A DNA stretch of 64,000 nucleotides. It comes from a sulfur-oxidizing endosymbiont of Gigantopelta aegis. Lineage in GTDB: Bacteria; Pseudomonadota; Gammaproteobacteria; GRL18. Shown in pieces: positions 1 through 8,433 of the stretch. Each line of letters starts with the position of its first letter. Position 1 is the stretch's first letter. The position numbers and the translations under genes were made by a program. Under the pieces are notes generated by a model that worked only from the letters and a program-made list of their open reading frames with translations, had not been told where the DNA came from and did not search any database. The DNA lies in the NCBI RefSeq assembly GCF_016097415.1, contig NZ_JAEHGE010000001.1, positions 2,033,157 through 2,097,156 on the forward strand, written 5' to 3'.

Positions 1-927
1 ATGCCAACGCTGGAGATGATCAATGAGCGTTTTGCCCGTTATCTCCGTATCAGTATGTTTAACTTATTACGCCGTTCAACTGAAATATCTGTGGGTGGTA
101 TTCAGACACTTAAATTTGGTGAATATATTCACACACTCTTCGTACCTACCAGTCTTAACTTAATAAAAATGAAACCCTTGAGAGGGACGGCATTATTGGT
201 CATTGAGCCTACCTTGGTTTTCATTCTGGTGGATAATTTTTTTGGTGGTGAAGGTAAATTTCATGCAAAAATTGAAGGTCGTGAATTTACCCCGACGGAA
301 CAACGTGTGATCCACATGTTTATGGAATTGTGCTTTGAAGACTTGATTAAAGCATGGTCGCCAGTGATGCCAATGCTGTTTGAATTTAGCTCACGCGAAG
401 TGAATCCACAATTTGCCAATATTGTAAGTCCATCAGAAGTGGTGGTTGTGAGCAGTTTACATGTGGAACTAGAAGGGGGTGGCGGTAATATCCATATTAC
501 CATGCCTTATTCGATGCTCGAACCCATTCGTGAATTATTAGATGCGGGCATACAAAGTGACCGTAGCGATGTTGATGAACGCTGGAGTCAGGCCTTGGGT
601 GATGAAATTAAATCTGCTGATGTTGGACTGTCATCCGTATTAGCCAATACAAAATTGACTCTCAATGAAGTGGTTAAGCTCAAAGCCGGTGATATTATTC
701 CTATTGAGATTGAAGATGAAGTGAGCGTGTTTGCAGAAGGCATTCCTGTTTTTAAGGCACAACATGGCATTCATAATGGCTATCATGCGATTAAAATTAA
801 GGACAAAATGGAACGCCCAACGCATTTAGAAACCGGCATTCCATTTTTAGATGATGCTTTCACATCGACTGATTCTGAAGAAGATACGAGTGAAGGTGCC
901 AAGGCTTTACCAAAGGCAGACACATAA
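1..927 (+). CDS. fliM: Flagellar motor switch protein FliM (5'-truncated by window edge)
   Basis: FliM is the middle layer of the flagellar C-ring, binding CheY-P and FliG to set rotation direction. The visible 308 residues match FliM from its central domain on: an INERFAR segment at 7-13, the FliG-contacting GGEG motif at 82-85, and a C-terminal SpoA domain around 205-275. The first in-frame ATG is base 1 and aligns internally in the family. The N-terminal segment of roughly 45-50 residues with the CheY-binding LSQxEIDALL motif must therefore lie upstream. It heads the fliMNOPQR-flhB cluster. The tail after residue 280 is acidic and low in complexity. Confidence 0.96.
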   Translation: MPTLEMINERFARYLRISMFNLLRRSTEISVGGIQTLKFGEYIHTLFVPTSLNLIKMKPLRGTALLVIEPTLVFILVDNFFGGEGKFHAKIEGREFTPTEQRVIHMFMELCFEDLIKAWSPVMPMLFEFSSREVNPQFANIVSPSEVVVVSSLHVELEGGGGNIHITMPYSMLEPIRELLDAGIQSDRSDVDERWSQALGDEIKSADVGLSSVLANTKLTLNEVVKLKAGDIIPIEIEDEVSVFAEGIPVFKAQHGIHNGYHAIKIKDKMERPTHLETGIPFLDDAFTSTDSEEDTSEGAKALPKADT

Positions 928-973
928 ATTATTAATTTAAAAATATAAAATTACCATTGATTGGGTATGTATT

Positions 974-1360
974 ATGAGTGAAGAAACAGAAGATGCAGCA
1001 ACAGAAGATGACCCCTGGGCTGAGGCGATGAATGAACAGGCGGACTCTGAAGCAGCGGGATTTGAAAGCTTAGAAGATGATGGTATTGCATCGGAAGAAG
1101 AAATTAATCTGGATGTCATTCTTGATGTCCCCGTTGATATTTCTATGGAAATTGGACGTACCAAACTCAGTATTCGCAACTTGCTTAAATTGAATCAGGG
1201 TTCGGTTATTGAGTTGGATCGGCTTGCGGGTGAGCCAATGGATGTATTAGTGAATGGGACATTGATTGCTCATGGTGAAGTGGTTGTGGTTAATGACAAA
1301 TTTGGTATTCGTTTGACCGATGTCATTAGTCCGGTTGAACGTATTAAGAAGCTTAAATAA
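974..1360 (+). CDS. fliN: Flagellar motor switch protein FliN
   Basis: FliN forms the base of the flagellar C-ring and works with FliM in switching and with FliH in export. The protein has 128 residues, normal for the family. An acidic, low-complexity N-terminus (about 1-45) is followed by one SpoA domain (about 48-128) with the typical LDVxLDVPVxxSxExG opening and the NQGSVIELD and NGxLIAxGEVVVV segments. It follows fliM by 46 bp and is followed after 4 bp by fliO, so co-transcription is likely. Confidence 0.96.
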   Translation: MSEETEDAATEDDPWAEAMNEQADSEAAGFESLEDDGIASEEEINLDVILDVPVDISMEIGRTKLSIRNLLKLNQGSVIELDRLAGEPMDVLVNGTLIAHGEVVVVNDKFGIRLTDVISPVERIKKLK

Positions 1361-1364
1361 AACA

Positions 1365-1952
1365 ATGACAAGCCGCCCGACAAAATTAATAGCTCTTTTT
1401 TTAATGATGATTTTTTCTCTCTCCCAACCCTTGCTTGCGGAAACAAAGGTTGAGAGCAATATAGAAAATGATACGGCTCTTCAAAAACAACAGGAAAACA
1501 CTCCACTCACAATATCTGAGACAGATGACAAAGGTTTTTCCGGATTGAGCAAAAGCATTTTTCCTGCTAATACGATAAACAATAGTCAGTCTACTACGAT
1601 AACGAATAGCTCAAAAGCACTGGATGTTTCTCTGGGACTCATTTTTATATTAATTCTTATTATGGCACTTGCCTGGTTTATGAAAAAAATGGGTTATAGT
1701 AACCTGACCGGGCAAGGACAGTTAAAAATCATTGCTTCACTTAACCTGGGACAAAAAGAAAAAATTGCGCTGATTCAAGTGGGCAAGCAACAATTATTAA
1801 TTGGTATGACTGCGCAACAAATTAATACGCTACATGTGTTAGATGAAATGTTGGAAGAATCAGAGTTTCCTAACAATAAAGCTTCGTCAATAGGGAATAA
1901 TGCCTTTGCTCGTGCTTTCGCACAAATAAAAGCAGCTAATTTAAAGCAGTAA
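1365..1952 (+). CDS. fliO: Flagellar biosynthesis protein FliO
   Basis: FliO is a small inner-membrane protein that helps assemble the FliP ring of the flagellar type III export gate. I chose the ATG at 1365 because it lies just after the fliN stop and begins a hydrophobic N-terminal segment (residues 8-25, signal-like, ending near LLAET). An earlier in-frame ATG at 1320 lies inside fliN. A second transmembrane helix spans about 88-105, followed by KKMG and a cytoplasmic domain with the GQGQLKIIASLNLG signature. Length is 195 residues; the linker at 26-85 is poorly conserved, as usual for FliO. It sits between fliN and fliP, the standard place. Confidence 0.92.
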   Translation: MTSRPTKLIALFLMMIFSLSQPLLAETKVESNIENDTALQKQQENTPLTISETDDKGFSGLSKSIFPANTINNSQSTTITNSSKALDVSLGLIFILILIMALAWFMKKMGYSNLTGQGQLKIIASLNLGQKEKIALIQVGKQQLLIGMTAQQINTLHVLDEMLEESEFPNNKASSIGNNAFARAFAQIKAANLKQ

Positions 1953-1982
1953 TTTTTAAAATTATCCAGGTGATCCTATCCA

Positions 1983-2756
1983 ATGGAAAAAATAATTCCA
2001 ATTCAAAAATGCTTAAAAATGCTTAAATATTTATTGCTGCTATTGGTCATTTTTTTACCCGGATTGAGTCTTGCAGCGCCAGGTCTGGAAGCGCTTACGG
2101 TGACAACAGGCGCAAATGGCGAACAAAACTGGTCGGTAACGATTCAGGCGCTGGTCTTAATGACGGTGATTACATTATTGCCATCCATGTTGCTGATGAT
2201 GACCTCTTTTACTCGGATTATTATTGTTCTGGCCATCGTACGTCAGGCAACAGGCTTGATGCAAGCACCACCCGCTCAAGTACTTGTTGGCTTGGGACTT
2301 TTTCTAACGATGTTTATTATGGCTCCGGTCTTTGATCGCATGTATAACGATGGCTTTAAGCCTTATTTAGACGATCAAATTAAGATTGATGTGGCTTTAA
2401 AACGGGCATCCATTCCCTTGCATGAATTTATGCTGGCGCAAACACGGGAAAAAGATCTCACCATGTTTTCAGAAATTGCTAAAAAAGGCCCTTATCAAAC
2501 ACCGGCTGACGTGCCTTTTACCGTGCTGATCCCTGCTTTTGTCACCAGTGAATTAAAAACTGCTTTTACCATTGGTTTTTTGATTTTCATTCCCTTTCTA
2601 ATTATTGATTTGGTGGTTGCCAGTGTCCTGATGTCGATGGGTATGATGATGCTATCACCGCTCATTGTGTCGATGCCCTTTAAATTAATGCTATTTGTGT
2701 TGGTGGATGGTTGGTCGATGATCATGGGAACATTAGCCGCAAGTTACTACATATAA
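1983..2756 (+). CDS. fliP: Flagellar export-gate protein FliP
   Basis: FliP forms the core pentamer of the flagellar type III secretion gate with FliQ and FliR. The 257-residue protein has a cleavable-looking N-terminal signal (to about residue 31, LSLAAP), then transmembrane segments with the family signature MTSFTRIIIVLAIVRQA near 75-90. The C-terminal SMGMMMLSPLIVSMPFKLMLF segment is also present. The ATG at 1983 has an AGGTGA ribosome-binding site about 9 bases upstream. An internal ATG (residue 11 or 14) could also serve as start. It is followed by fliQ after 18 bp. Confidence 0.96.
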   Translation: MEKIIPIQKCLKMLKYLLLLLVIFLPGLSLAAPGLEALTVTTGANGEQNWSVTIQALVLMTVITLLPSMLLMMTSFTRIIIVLAIVRQATGLMQAPPAQVLVGLGLFLTMFIMAPVFDRMYNDGFKPYLDDQIKIDVALKRASIPLHEFMLAQTREKDLTMFSEIAKKGPYQTPADVPFTVLIPAFVTSELKTAFTIGFLIFIPFLIIDLVVASVLMSMGMMMLSPLIVSMPFKLMLFVLVDGWSMIMGTLAASYYI

Positions 2757-2774
2757 TAACGTGAGAAATAGACA

Positions 2775-3050
2775 ATGACACCCGAATCAGTTTTAGACAT
2801 TCTACAAGGTGCGGTTTATCTGATTATTATTTTATTGCTGATTACGCTTATACCTGCATTAGTGGTGGGTTTATTGGTCAGTATGTTTCAGGCTGCGACG
2901 CAATTAAATGAGCAGACACTGACTTTTATTCCTAAGCTATTAGTCACATTTGCTGTCTTAATGTACGCTGGTCCTTATATGCTGGATCGTTTAATGAGCT
3001 ATATGAATCAAATGTTTATTAATATACCCTTTTATTTGAGTGGCGGTTAA
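2775..3050 (+). CDS. fliQ: Flagellar export-gate protein FliQ
   Basis: FliQ is the small two-helix subunit that wraps around the FliP/FliR core of the export gate. It has 91 residues (family about 89), with hydrophobic helices at roughly 13-38 and 50-75. The conserved stretch QAATQLNEQTLTFIPK lies between them. The 3' end overlaps the chosen fliR start by 11 bp, so the two genes are probably translationally coupled. Confidence 0.96.
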   Translation: MTPESVLDILQGAVYLIIILLLITLIPALVVGLLVSMFQAATQLNEQTLTFIPKLLVTFAVLMYAGPYMLDRLMSYMNQMFINIPFYLSGG

Positions 3051-3876
3051 GGTGTTTAGCACCGCTGAAATCACGGCCTTTGTAGGGGCCTATATTTGGT
3101 CTTTTATTCGTTTCAGTGCCATGATGATGACAGCCCCCATTTTTTCAGCTAAATCTATTCCTATTCGTTTTCGAGTTTCAATGGCTTTATTATTGAGCAT
3201 AGTAGTGGCACCCTTATTACCGCCTTTGCCGCTGGTGGATTTTATTAGTGGTGAAGCCTTGTTGATTGCGATTCAGCAAGTCATTATAGGGGCAATTATG
3301 GGCTTTGCTTTGCAGTTGGCCTTTAATTTATTTGTTATGTCCGGGCATATTCTTGCCATGCAAGCAGGATTGGGTTTTTCTATGATGAATAGCCCTCAGG
3401 ATGGTGTTCAAGTAACCGTTGTCGGTCAACTATACTTGATGTTTGCAACCCTATTGTATTTGGCGCTTGATGGTCATTTGATTCTTATTCGTGAGCTGGT
3501 TAATAGCTTTACATTATTGCCCATTGGCATTAATGGCATCTCTACTAATGGCTATTGGATGTTGGTGAGTTGGGGCAGCCAAATGTTTCAAAGTTCAGTA
3601 ATGATGGTGCTACCTGCAATGACAGCCTTATTGATGGTGAATGTTAGCTTTGGCGTGATGTCCAAGGCATCACCACAATTAAATCCTTTCTCAGTAGGCT
3701 TTTTAATTACTATCGTGCTTGCTTTTGCGATTATTTATATCACTCTACCTACTCTTATCCCATACTTTGAACGGATTATGACGGAAATTTTTCAGCTCAT
3801 TAATGATATTTTAACTGATAGTGCTCAGGCTATTGTTATGATAAAAAATATGTCTCTCTCAGTGGTGACAGGCTAA
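3040..3876 (+). CDS. fliR: Flagellar export-gate protein FliR
   Basis: FliR completes the FliPQR export gate. The protein of up to 278 residues is almost wholly hydrophobic, with about six membrane segments. Family features include RFSAMMMTAPIFS near 25-37, a GFALQLAFNLFVMSGHILAMQAGLGF block around 88-113, and a C-terminal LP.L...FE. segment. The start is uncertain: GTG at 3040 overlaps fliQ, while GTG at 3052 would give a protein four residues shorter; neither has a strong ribosome-binding site. The stop overlaps the flhB ATG by one base. Confidence 0.95.
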   Translation: MAVKVFSTAEITAFVGAYIWSFIRFSAMMMTAPIFSAKSIPIRFRVSMALLLSIVVAPLLPPLPLVDFISGEALLIAIQQVIIGAIMGFALQLAFNLFVMSGHILAMQAGLGFSMMNSPQDGVQVTVVGQLYLMFATLLYLALDGHLILIRELVNSFTLLPIGINGISTNGYWMLVSWGSQMFQSSVMMVLPAMTALLMVNVSFGVMSKASPQLNPFSVGFLITIVLAFAIIYITLPTLIPYFERIMTEIFQLINDILTDSAQAIVMIKNMSLSVVTG

Positions 3877-5003
3877 TGGCTGAGAATCAAGATGGCCAGG
3901 ATAAGTCAGAAGACCCCACGGAGAAAAAGAAATCGGAGTCCCGAAAAAAAGGCCAGGTGACCCGCTCCAAAGAATTAACCACCCTGTTTATGTTGATAGC
4001 TTCCATCGTTGGCATTATGTATTTCTCCAAAGATATGATTGAAGCCATCACGGCAATTATGCGTAATAATTTTTCGGTAGAACGTGATGTTTTATTTCAC
4101 TCGGAAGAACTATTTATTCATTTTAAGGGTGAGCTTAGTCTTATGCTTAAGGCGCTCATACCGCTGTTTATATTAATGGTAATTACTGCCATATTATCCA
4201 GTGCATTATTAGGCGGCTTTAATTTTTCTGGCGATGCAATAAATCCAAAACCCGGAAAAATGAATCCCATTAAAGGCCTGAAAAAAATATTTGGAACAAA
4301 CGGCCTGATTGAATTAATCAAAAGTATTTTAAAAATAATGATCATGGGTTCAATTGCTGTGTATTTTCTTTGGGCGGCTAAAAATGAAATTTATGGCTTA
4401 TCAGAAGAACCTTTTCCTGGGGCTTTTATTCATTCCATGGAACTCATCAGCTGGCAATTTTTGCTCGTGAGTTTGGCGATGATTATTGTTGCCATGATCG
4501 ATGTACCTTATCAAATCTGGAGTAATACCAAGCAACTAAAAATGACCAAGCAGGAAGTGAAAGACGAATCAAAAAATTCTGATGGCAATCCTGAAATGAA
4601 AGGTCGCATTCGCCAGAAACAACGTGAAATTGCTATGCAGCGTATGATGGGTGATGTACCCAAGGCTGATGTGATCATTACCAACCCAACCCATTTTGCT
4701 GTGGCATTACAATATGATCCTGATGGCTCAGGCGCACCTATTATGTTGGCGAAAGGGGCTGATTTGGTGGCGATGCAGATCCGTAATGTGGCGCAGGCAC
4801 ATGAGATACCTATTATGGAAATCCCACCCTTATCAAGAGCCATTTACTATTCCGTTGAAATTGGTGATGAAATTCCTGCAGGACTTTATGTGGCAGTGGC
4901 ACAAGTTCTCGCCTATATCTTCCAACTCAAAAGTGGTGAAGTGGATGAGTCCAAGCAACCCGATATGGCCGACTTACCCATCCCGACAGAATATCAGCGC
5001 TAG
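3876..5003 (+). CDS. flhB: Flagellar export switch protein FlhB
   Basis: FlhB controls the change of substrate from rod/hook to filament proteins. The 375-residue protein starts with the charged segment typical of the family (DGQDKSEDPTEKKKSESRKKG), followed by four membrane helices up to about residue 210. The cytoplasmic domain carries the self-cleavage motif NPTH at residues 270-273, close to position 269-272 in enterobacterial FlhB. After it comes an intact cleaved C-terminal domain with the usual KG.D..A..IR..A....IP..E.PPL.R segment. The ATG overlaps the fliR stop (TAATG). Confidence 0.97.
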   Translation: MAENQDGQDKSEDPTEKKKSESRKKGQVTRSKELTTLFMLIASIVGIMYFSKDMIEAITAIMRNNFSVERDVLFHSEELFIHFKGELSLMLKALIPLFILMVITAILSSALLGGFNFSGDAINPKPGKMNPIKGLKKIFGTNGLIELIKSILKIMIMGSIAVYFLWAAKNEIYGLSEEPFPGAFIHSMELISWQFLLVSLAMIIVAMIDVPYQIWSNTKQLKMTKQEVKDESKNSDGNPEMKGRIRQKQREIAMQRMMGDVPKADVIITNPTHFAVALQYDPDGSGAPIMLAKGADLVAMQIRNVAQAHEIPIMEIPPLSRAIYYSVEIGDEIPAGLYVAVAQVLAYIFQLKSGEVDESKQPDMADLPIPTEYQR

Positions 5004-5014
5004 CGCTTCTTTTT
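4996..5014 (+). terminator. Candidate terminator at end of fliM-flhB operon
   Basis: The palindrome AGCGCTAGCGCT (4996-5007) spans the flhB stop codon and is followed by TCTTTTT. The stem is short, so intrinsic termination here is plausible but not certain. Confidence 0.4.
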
Positions 5015-5104
5015 AGTGGTTTCTAGGTTTATAGCAGTGAGATAGAGTTCAATTAATGCCAACCATCATGTAAAATAACTGTTTTTTCCTTCCTGAGAGA
5101 TGAA

Positions 5105-6526
5105 ATGACTGTAAGAACCCGCTTTGCTCCAAGTCCCACTGGCTATTTACACATTGGTGGTGCCCGAACTGCTCTATTTTCATGGCTTTATGCCCGACGT
5201 CATAATGGCAAGTTTGTCTTACGTATCGAAGATACTGACAGAGAACGTTCCACTCAGGAAGCGGTTGAGGTGATTTTAGAAGGCATGCAATGGTTGGGCT
5301 TAGATCATGATGAAGGGCCTTTTTATCAAACGGAGCGTATGGATCGTTATAAAGAAGTGATCCAGCAATTATTGGCTGATGGCTATGCTTATCATTGCTA
5401 TTGTAGCAAAGAAGAATTAGATGTGATGCGTGAAGCGCAAATGGCAAATAAAGAAAAAGCGCGTTATGACCGCCGTTGTCGTGACTTAGAGCAACCACCA
5501 GAAGGTAAAGAAGCGATGCTGCCGGTCATCCGCTTCAAGACTAATATTGATGGTGAAGTGCTTATCAAAGACCATGTAAAAGGTCAGATTGTCATAAAAA
5601 ATAAAGAACTTGATGACTTAATCATTGCCCGTGGTGATGGTACACCGACTTATAACTTAGTCGTTGTTATTGATGATTTGGATATGGGGATCACTCATGT
5701 TATTCGCGGTGATGATCACCTGAATAATACCCCGAGACAAATCAATATCCTTAAGGCCATGAATGCCGCAATTCCTGAATATGCCCATTTACCAATGATT
5801 TTAGATGAAAAGGGCGCCAAGCTATCCAAACGTCATGGTGCTGCCAATTTATTAAACTATCGTGAAGAGGGCTATTTACCCGAGGCTTTACTCAATTATC
5901 TGGTTCGTTTGGGCTGGTCACATGGGGATCAGGAAATCTTCTCTATTGCAGAAATGATTGAGTTATTTGATTTGGATGACATCAATAAGTCAGCCTCTTC
6001 AATTAATCCCGATAAATTATTGTGGTTAAACCAGCACTATATTAAAGAGGGTGATCCAGAACATGTGGCGAAACATCTCGCCTGGCACATGGATCATGCT
6101 GGCATCAACACCGATAAGGGGCCTCGCTTGTCAGCCATTGTGACAGCCCTGGCTGAACGGAGTAAAACATTAGTTGAAATGGCACAAAGTAGCCGCTATT
6201 TCTTTGAAGATTTTGCTGAATTTGATGAAAAAGCAGCGAAAAAGAACCTCAAAGCCGCTGCTCTTGAGCCACTGCAACAATTATTAGCACGTTTTACTGC
6301 CATAACAGAATGGCAGGGTGAGGCCTTACACCAAATGGTGTTAGATTTGGCTGATGAACTGGAATTGAAGCTAGGCAAAGTGGCACAGCCACTGCGTGTT
6401 GCTATAACCGGGGCTGGCATGTCCCCCTCAATAGATGTCACTTTGGAGTTAGTCGGTCGTGAACGTTGCCTAAACCGTATTGCAATGGCGATTGACTATA
6501 TTGAAGCGAGAGTTGCGGCGCAATAA
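5105..6526 (+). CDS. gltX: Glutamate--tRNA ligase
   Basis: Class I aminoacyl-tRNA synthetase that charges tRNA-Glu with glutamate in the cytoplasm. The 473-residue protein has the HIGH-type signature [14 protein letters not shown] (HIGG at 16-19) and the KLSKRHG motif at 239-245. A Cys-x-Cys pair near residue 98 followed by a later Cys (DRRCRD) resembles the zinc-binding insertion of E. coli GluRS. The C-terminal helical anticodon-binding domain is complete. An upstream TGAGAGATGA-type ribosome-binding site supports the ATG. It is monocistronic, with a hairpin terminator right after it, and marks the left border of the accessory island. Confidence 0.98.
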   Translation: MTVRTRFAPSPTGYLHIGGARTALFSWLYARRHNGKFVLRIEDTDRERSTQEAVEVILEGMQWLGLDHDEGPFYQTERMDRYKEVIQQLLADGYAYHCYCSKEELDVMREAQMANKEKARYDRRCRDLEQPPEGKEAMLPVIRFKTNIDGEVLIKDHVKGQIVIKNKELDDLIIARGDGTPTYNLVVVIDDLDMGITHVIRGDDHLNNTPRQINILKAMNAAIPEYAHLPMILDEKGAKLSKRHGAANLLNYREEGYLPEALLNYLVRLGWSHGDQEIFSIAEMIELFDLDDINKSASSINPDKLLWLNQHYIKEGDPEHVAKHLAWHMDHAGINTDKGPRLSAIVTALAERSKTLVEMAQSSRYFFEDFAEFDEKAAKKNLKAAALEPLQQLLARFTAITEWQGEALHQMVLDLADELELKLGKVAQPLRVAITGAGMSPSIDVTLELVGRERCLNRIAMAIDYIEARVAAQ

Positions 6527-6539
6527 GCGCAACTATTAC

Positions 6540-6582
6540 ATGACTGTTTAAGTTATTCCTTTGGATGTGAACAGTCATTTTG
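6540..6582 (+). terminator. Hairpin terminator after gltX
   Basis: The inverted repeat ATGACTGTT / AACAGTCAT (6540-6548 and 6570-6578) is followed by a short T run, 14 bp after the gltX stop. It fits an intrinsic terminator with a 21-nt loop. Confidence 0.55.
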
Positions 6583-6637
6583 AGTGATTGAAATTAACTT
6601 CTTTGAAAGAAAACTGTCATTTCATCTCAGTAAAACA

Positions 6638-6668
6638 ACGTATTGACGTGTCAACACTTTTTCGGACA
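6638..6668 (+). repeat. 31-bp dispersed repeat with an inverted copy at 16452-16480
   Basis: This stretch (ACGTATTGACGTGTCAACAC followed by TTTTTCGGACA) recurs in opposite orientation at 16452-16480 with two small deletions and little other change. It contains the dyad TTGAC-GT-GTCAA. Both copies sit in intergenic DNA of the accessory island. It may be the end of a mobile element or a regulator site; I cannot name it. Confidence 0.5.
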
Positions 6669-6711
6669 TTTATACGTAATGCTGCGCACAACGTATAAAT
6701 GCTAAGATGTT
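6664..6711 (+). repeat. 48-bp hairpin repeat, copy 1 (attC-like core)
   Basis: The perfect 10-bp inverted repeat ATTTATACGT / ACGTATAAAT (6668-6677, 6691-6700) encloses a 13-nt loop with TGCtgcGCA. The 48 bp are identical to 8442-8489, and identity ends at a GTT on the right, as expected for attC sites cut at G/TT. Unlike the second copy, this one has no RYYYAAC box on its left side, where the 6638 repeat joins. It may be a damaged or hybrid attC site. Confidence 0.55.
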
Positions 6712-6738
6712 ATCACGACCTCATAGGAGATCAATTAA

Positions 6739-7253
6739 ATGTCAGGAAGCAAGCTATTGGGTTTAACTATAGCAATACTCAGACTGAAAATGGGGAGATT
6801 TTTTTTCAAGCCGTTAATAAGAGCAACGGAGTGTATACCTTTTTAAGAGAAGATAGACCTGCTGCTCTTTCTCCTGTAGAAGTTGATAAGTATAAGTACA
6901 ATAATATTAATTTCCCAGGGTGGTATCGGAAAGGAGATTCTGATAATTTCCAGGCAATTTATGATAATATTTATGTGGCCATTGGACCGAATCATGTGGC
7001 TAGAATTGAACTTACTGATAGTCCTGTGTATGCTGATTCGACAAAATTATTTACTGTTCCCTATGAAAAATGGACTGATAATGAAATCACTATCAATGTG
7101 AAGACTGCTGATTTACGTAATATTAATAGACTTTATCTGTATGTTGTCGATAAGTTTAACAATAGAAGCGAAAAAGGTATTTCTTTGGAAGATTTAAGGG
7201 ATAGAAAATTAGATTTTATAATACTCAAAATTTTGAACAGTAGTCATCGCTAA
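6739..7253 (+). pseudogene. Frameshifted remnant of a secreted protein gene
   Basis: A good ribosome-binding site (AGGAG, 6725-6729) precedes an ATG at 6739 that opens a signal-peptide-like sequence (MSGSKLLGLTIAIL), but this frame stops after 35 codons. The continuing protein is in another frame, open from 6699 to 7253. It reads as a hydrophilic domain with aromatic, beta-rich segments (NFPGWYRKG, YDNIYVAIGP, VPYEKWTDNEITI) and ends near KILNSSHR. The simplest reading is one exported protein gene with an internal deletion or frameshift around 6760-6800. I do not recognise the family; the segment VYADSTKLFTVPYEKWTDNE resembles an immunoglobulin-like beta domain only loosely. Confidence 0.45.
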
Positions 7254-7411
7254 TCAGTATTTCTTAGACACCCAGTGCGCTGAGGGGAATTACGGATAGC
7301 CATAGTTTGAGGTTTTAATTGATGGGGGTCTTTAAAGTTGTTTGAAGTTGTCTAATATAGATCTCTATTTCGTTCCCCTATAATTAAACCCATCCCTTCC
7401 TGCTCACATAC

Positions 7412-7445
7412 GTAGGATGCTGCTGAGGCACGAAGCGCATCAGCA
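7412..7445 (+). repeat. Intergenic repeat arm (GTAGGATGCTGCTGAGG type)
   Basis: About 34 bp nearly identical to 32975-33009 (one base differs in the core), and related to the GTAGGATGTGGTGAGG repeats at 61274 and 63369. It can form a small ATGCTG/CAGCA hairpin. It lies in the 380-bp gap between 7254 and 7633, where I see no convincing gene. Confidence 0.6.
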
Positions 7446-7573
7446 ATGCTTAATTAAATATCATAATGAATAAAAACACCATTTTTAAATAGGCTATCTT
7501 TTTATATGGAATTTTTCCATGTTGGTTGGCTAATAAAATCGTTGGTAATATAAAAACTCAGCAATTTTCAATA

Positions 7574-7609
7574 TTGACTTTTATGCATAAAATAATAATA
7601 ATATGCATA
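7574..7609 (+). promoter_or_regulatory. Promoter and paired operator of the VapBC-like locus
   Basis: A -35-like TTGACT (7574-7579) is followed by two TATGCATA palindromes at 7582-7589 and 7602-7609, exactly 20 bp apart. The AT-rich spacer offers -10 candidates (TAATAA or TAATAT near 7596-7604). Paired palindromes overlapping a promoter are the usual binding pattern of autoregulating antitoxins. Functional assignment is inference. Confidence 0.5.
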
Positions 7610-7633
7610 AAAATAAATATTGGGACAAAAAAG

Positions 7634-7828
7634 ATGAGAACAACATTAGATTTACCAGAAGAGCTATTAATCGAGGCAATGTCTGTCTCACATATTAAAA
7701 CAAAAACAAAAGTTATTACGCTTGCACTTCAAGAGCTTATCAGAAAGTCAGAAGTATCTGAACTAAAAAAATTTAAAGGGAAAATAGATCTAAATATTGA
7801 CTTAGATACAATTCGAGATAGATCATAA
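7634..7828 (+). CDS. Type II antitoxin, VapB-like
   Basis: Small antitoxin expected to bind and neutralise the downstream PIN toxin and to repress its own promoter. I use the ATG at 7634, which gives 64 residues starting MRTTLDLPEELLIEAMS. This is a ribbon-helix-helix N-terminus typical of VapB/DUF2191 proteins; an in-frame ATG-less extension to 7526 lacks family character. The C-terminal part (KKFKGKIDLNIDLDTIRDRS) is the toxin-binding tail. Its stop overlaps the toxin ATG by one base (TAATG). It sits within the integron-like stretch. Confidence 0.8.
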   Translation: MRTTLDLPEELLIEAMSVSHIKTKTKVITLALQELIRKSEVSELKKFKGKIDLNIDLDTIRDRS

Positions 7829-8211
7829 TGGAAGTATTAGTTGATACTTCTGTTTGGATTGATTATTTTCGTTCTGGGGATAAATCTGAAAAATTAGATT
7901 TTTTAATTGATGAAAATTTAGTTGTAATTAATGAGTTAATTCTGGCAGAACTCTTGCCTCTTCTTATTGTAAAGAAAGAAAAAAAAGTAATAAGATTGTT
8001 ACAAATTATAAAAAAATACCATCTTTATCCTGATTGGGAAGAAATTAGAGCTTATCAGGTTTCTTGTTTAAAATCAGGTTCAAATGGGGTAGGGATACCT
8101 GATTTATTAATTGCACAAAACAGTATTCAAAATAATTTACCTGTTTACTCAATCGATAAGCATTTTAAGTTTATGCATGATGCTAAAATTGGTATTAAAC
8201 TTTATCTTTGA
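7828..8211 (+). CDS. Type II toxin, VapC-like PIN-domain ribonuclease
   Basis: The 127-residue PIN-domain protein is a probable Mg-dependent endoribonuclease that cleaves tRNA or mRNA when free of antitoxin. The four acidic positions expected of a PIN active site are visible: D6 (LVDTSVWIDYF), E41 (ILAELL), D92 (GIPDLLIA) and D110 (SIDKHF). It is translationally coupled to the antitoxin (TAATG). Base composition is more AT-rich than the flanking core genes, consistent with acquisition. The RNA target cannot be told from the sequence. Confidence 0.85.
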   Translation: MEVLVDTSVWIDYFRSGDKSEKLDFLIDENLVVINELILAELLPLLIVKKEKKVIRLLQIIKKYHLYPDWEEIRAYQVSCLKSGSNGVGIPDLLIAQNSIQNNLPVYSIDKHFKFMHDAKIGIKLYL

Positions 8212-8220
8212 ATAATTAAT

Positions 8221-8278
8221 TTCCAACCAGAAAATGCATCGGAGGCAAAAAGACGCCCCGACGATTTTGGCGTTATCT
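8221..8278 (+). repeat. Possible attC-like site after vapC
   Basis: It begins TTCCAAC and ends GGC-GTTATCT, bracketing an imperfect dyad (ATCGGAGGC / GCCCCGACGAT). The overall 58-bp length and the GGCGTTA ending recall integron attC sites, but the left box departs from RYYYAAC and the stem is weak. Confidence 0.35.
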
Positions 8279-8360
8279 TCTCAAATTGCCAGCTCTTATT
8301 TGGTAAACGGTCATTTCATAAAAAAGGGCTAATTGACTATTTTGGTTTAGGTCACCTATT

Positions 8361-8412
8361 TTGGTTTAGGCCCCCCATCTTTTGAGATTAAATGATGGGT
8401 GGCCTAAATTAT
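8361..8412 (+). repeat. 52-bp hairpin repeat, copy 1
   Basis: The arms TTTAGGCCCCCCATC and GATGGGTGGCCTAAA pair over 15 bp with one mismatch around a 14-nt loop (TTTTGAGATTAAAT) and run into ATTATTTTT. Copies lie at 9621-9672 and 11349-11400. The gap 8212-8558 otherwise contains two attC-like sites and a promoter but no gene. Confidence 0.85.
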
Positions 8413-8433
8413 TTTTGTATTTTACGCGGCAAT

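Noticed and set aside
5049-5498. 149-codon frame antisense to the start of gltX
   Set aside because: Shadow of a strongly conserved coding region; no family features.
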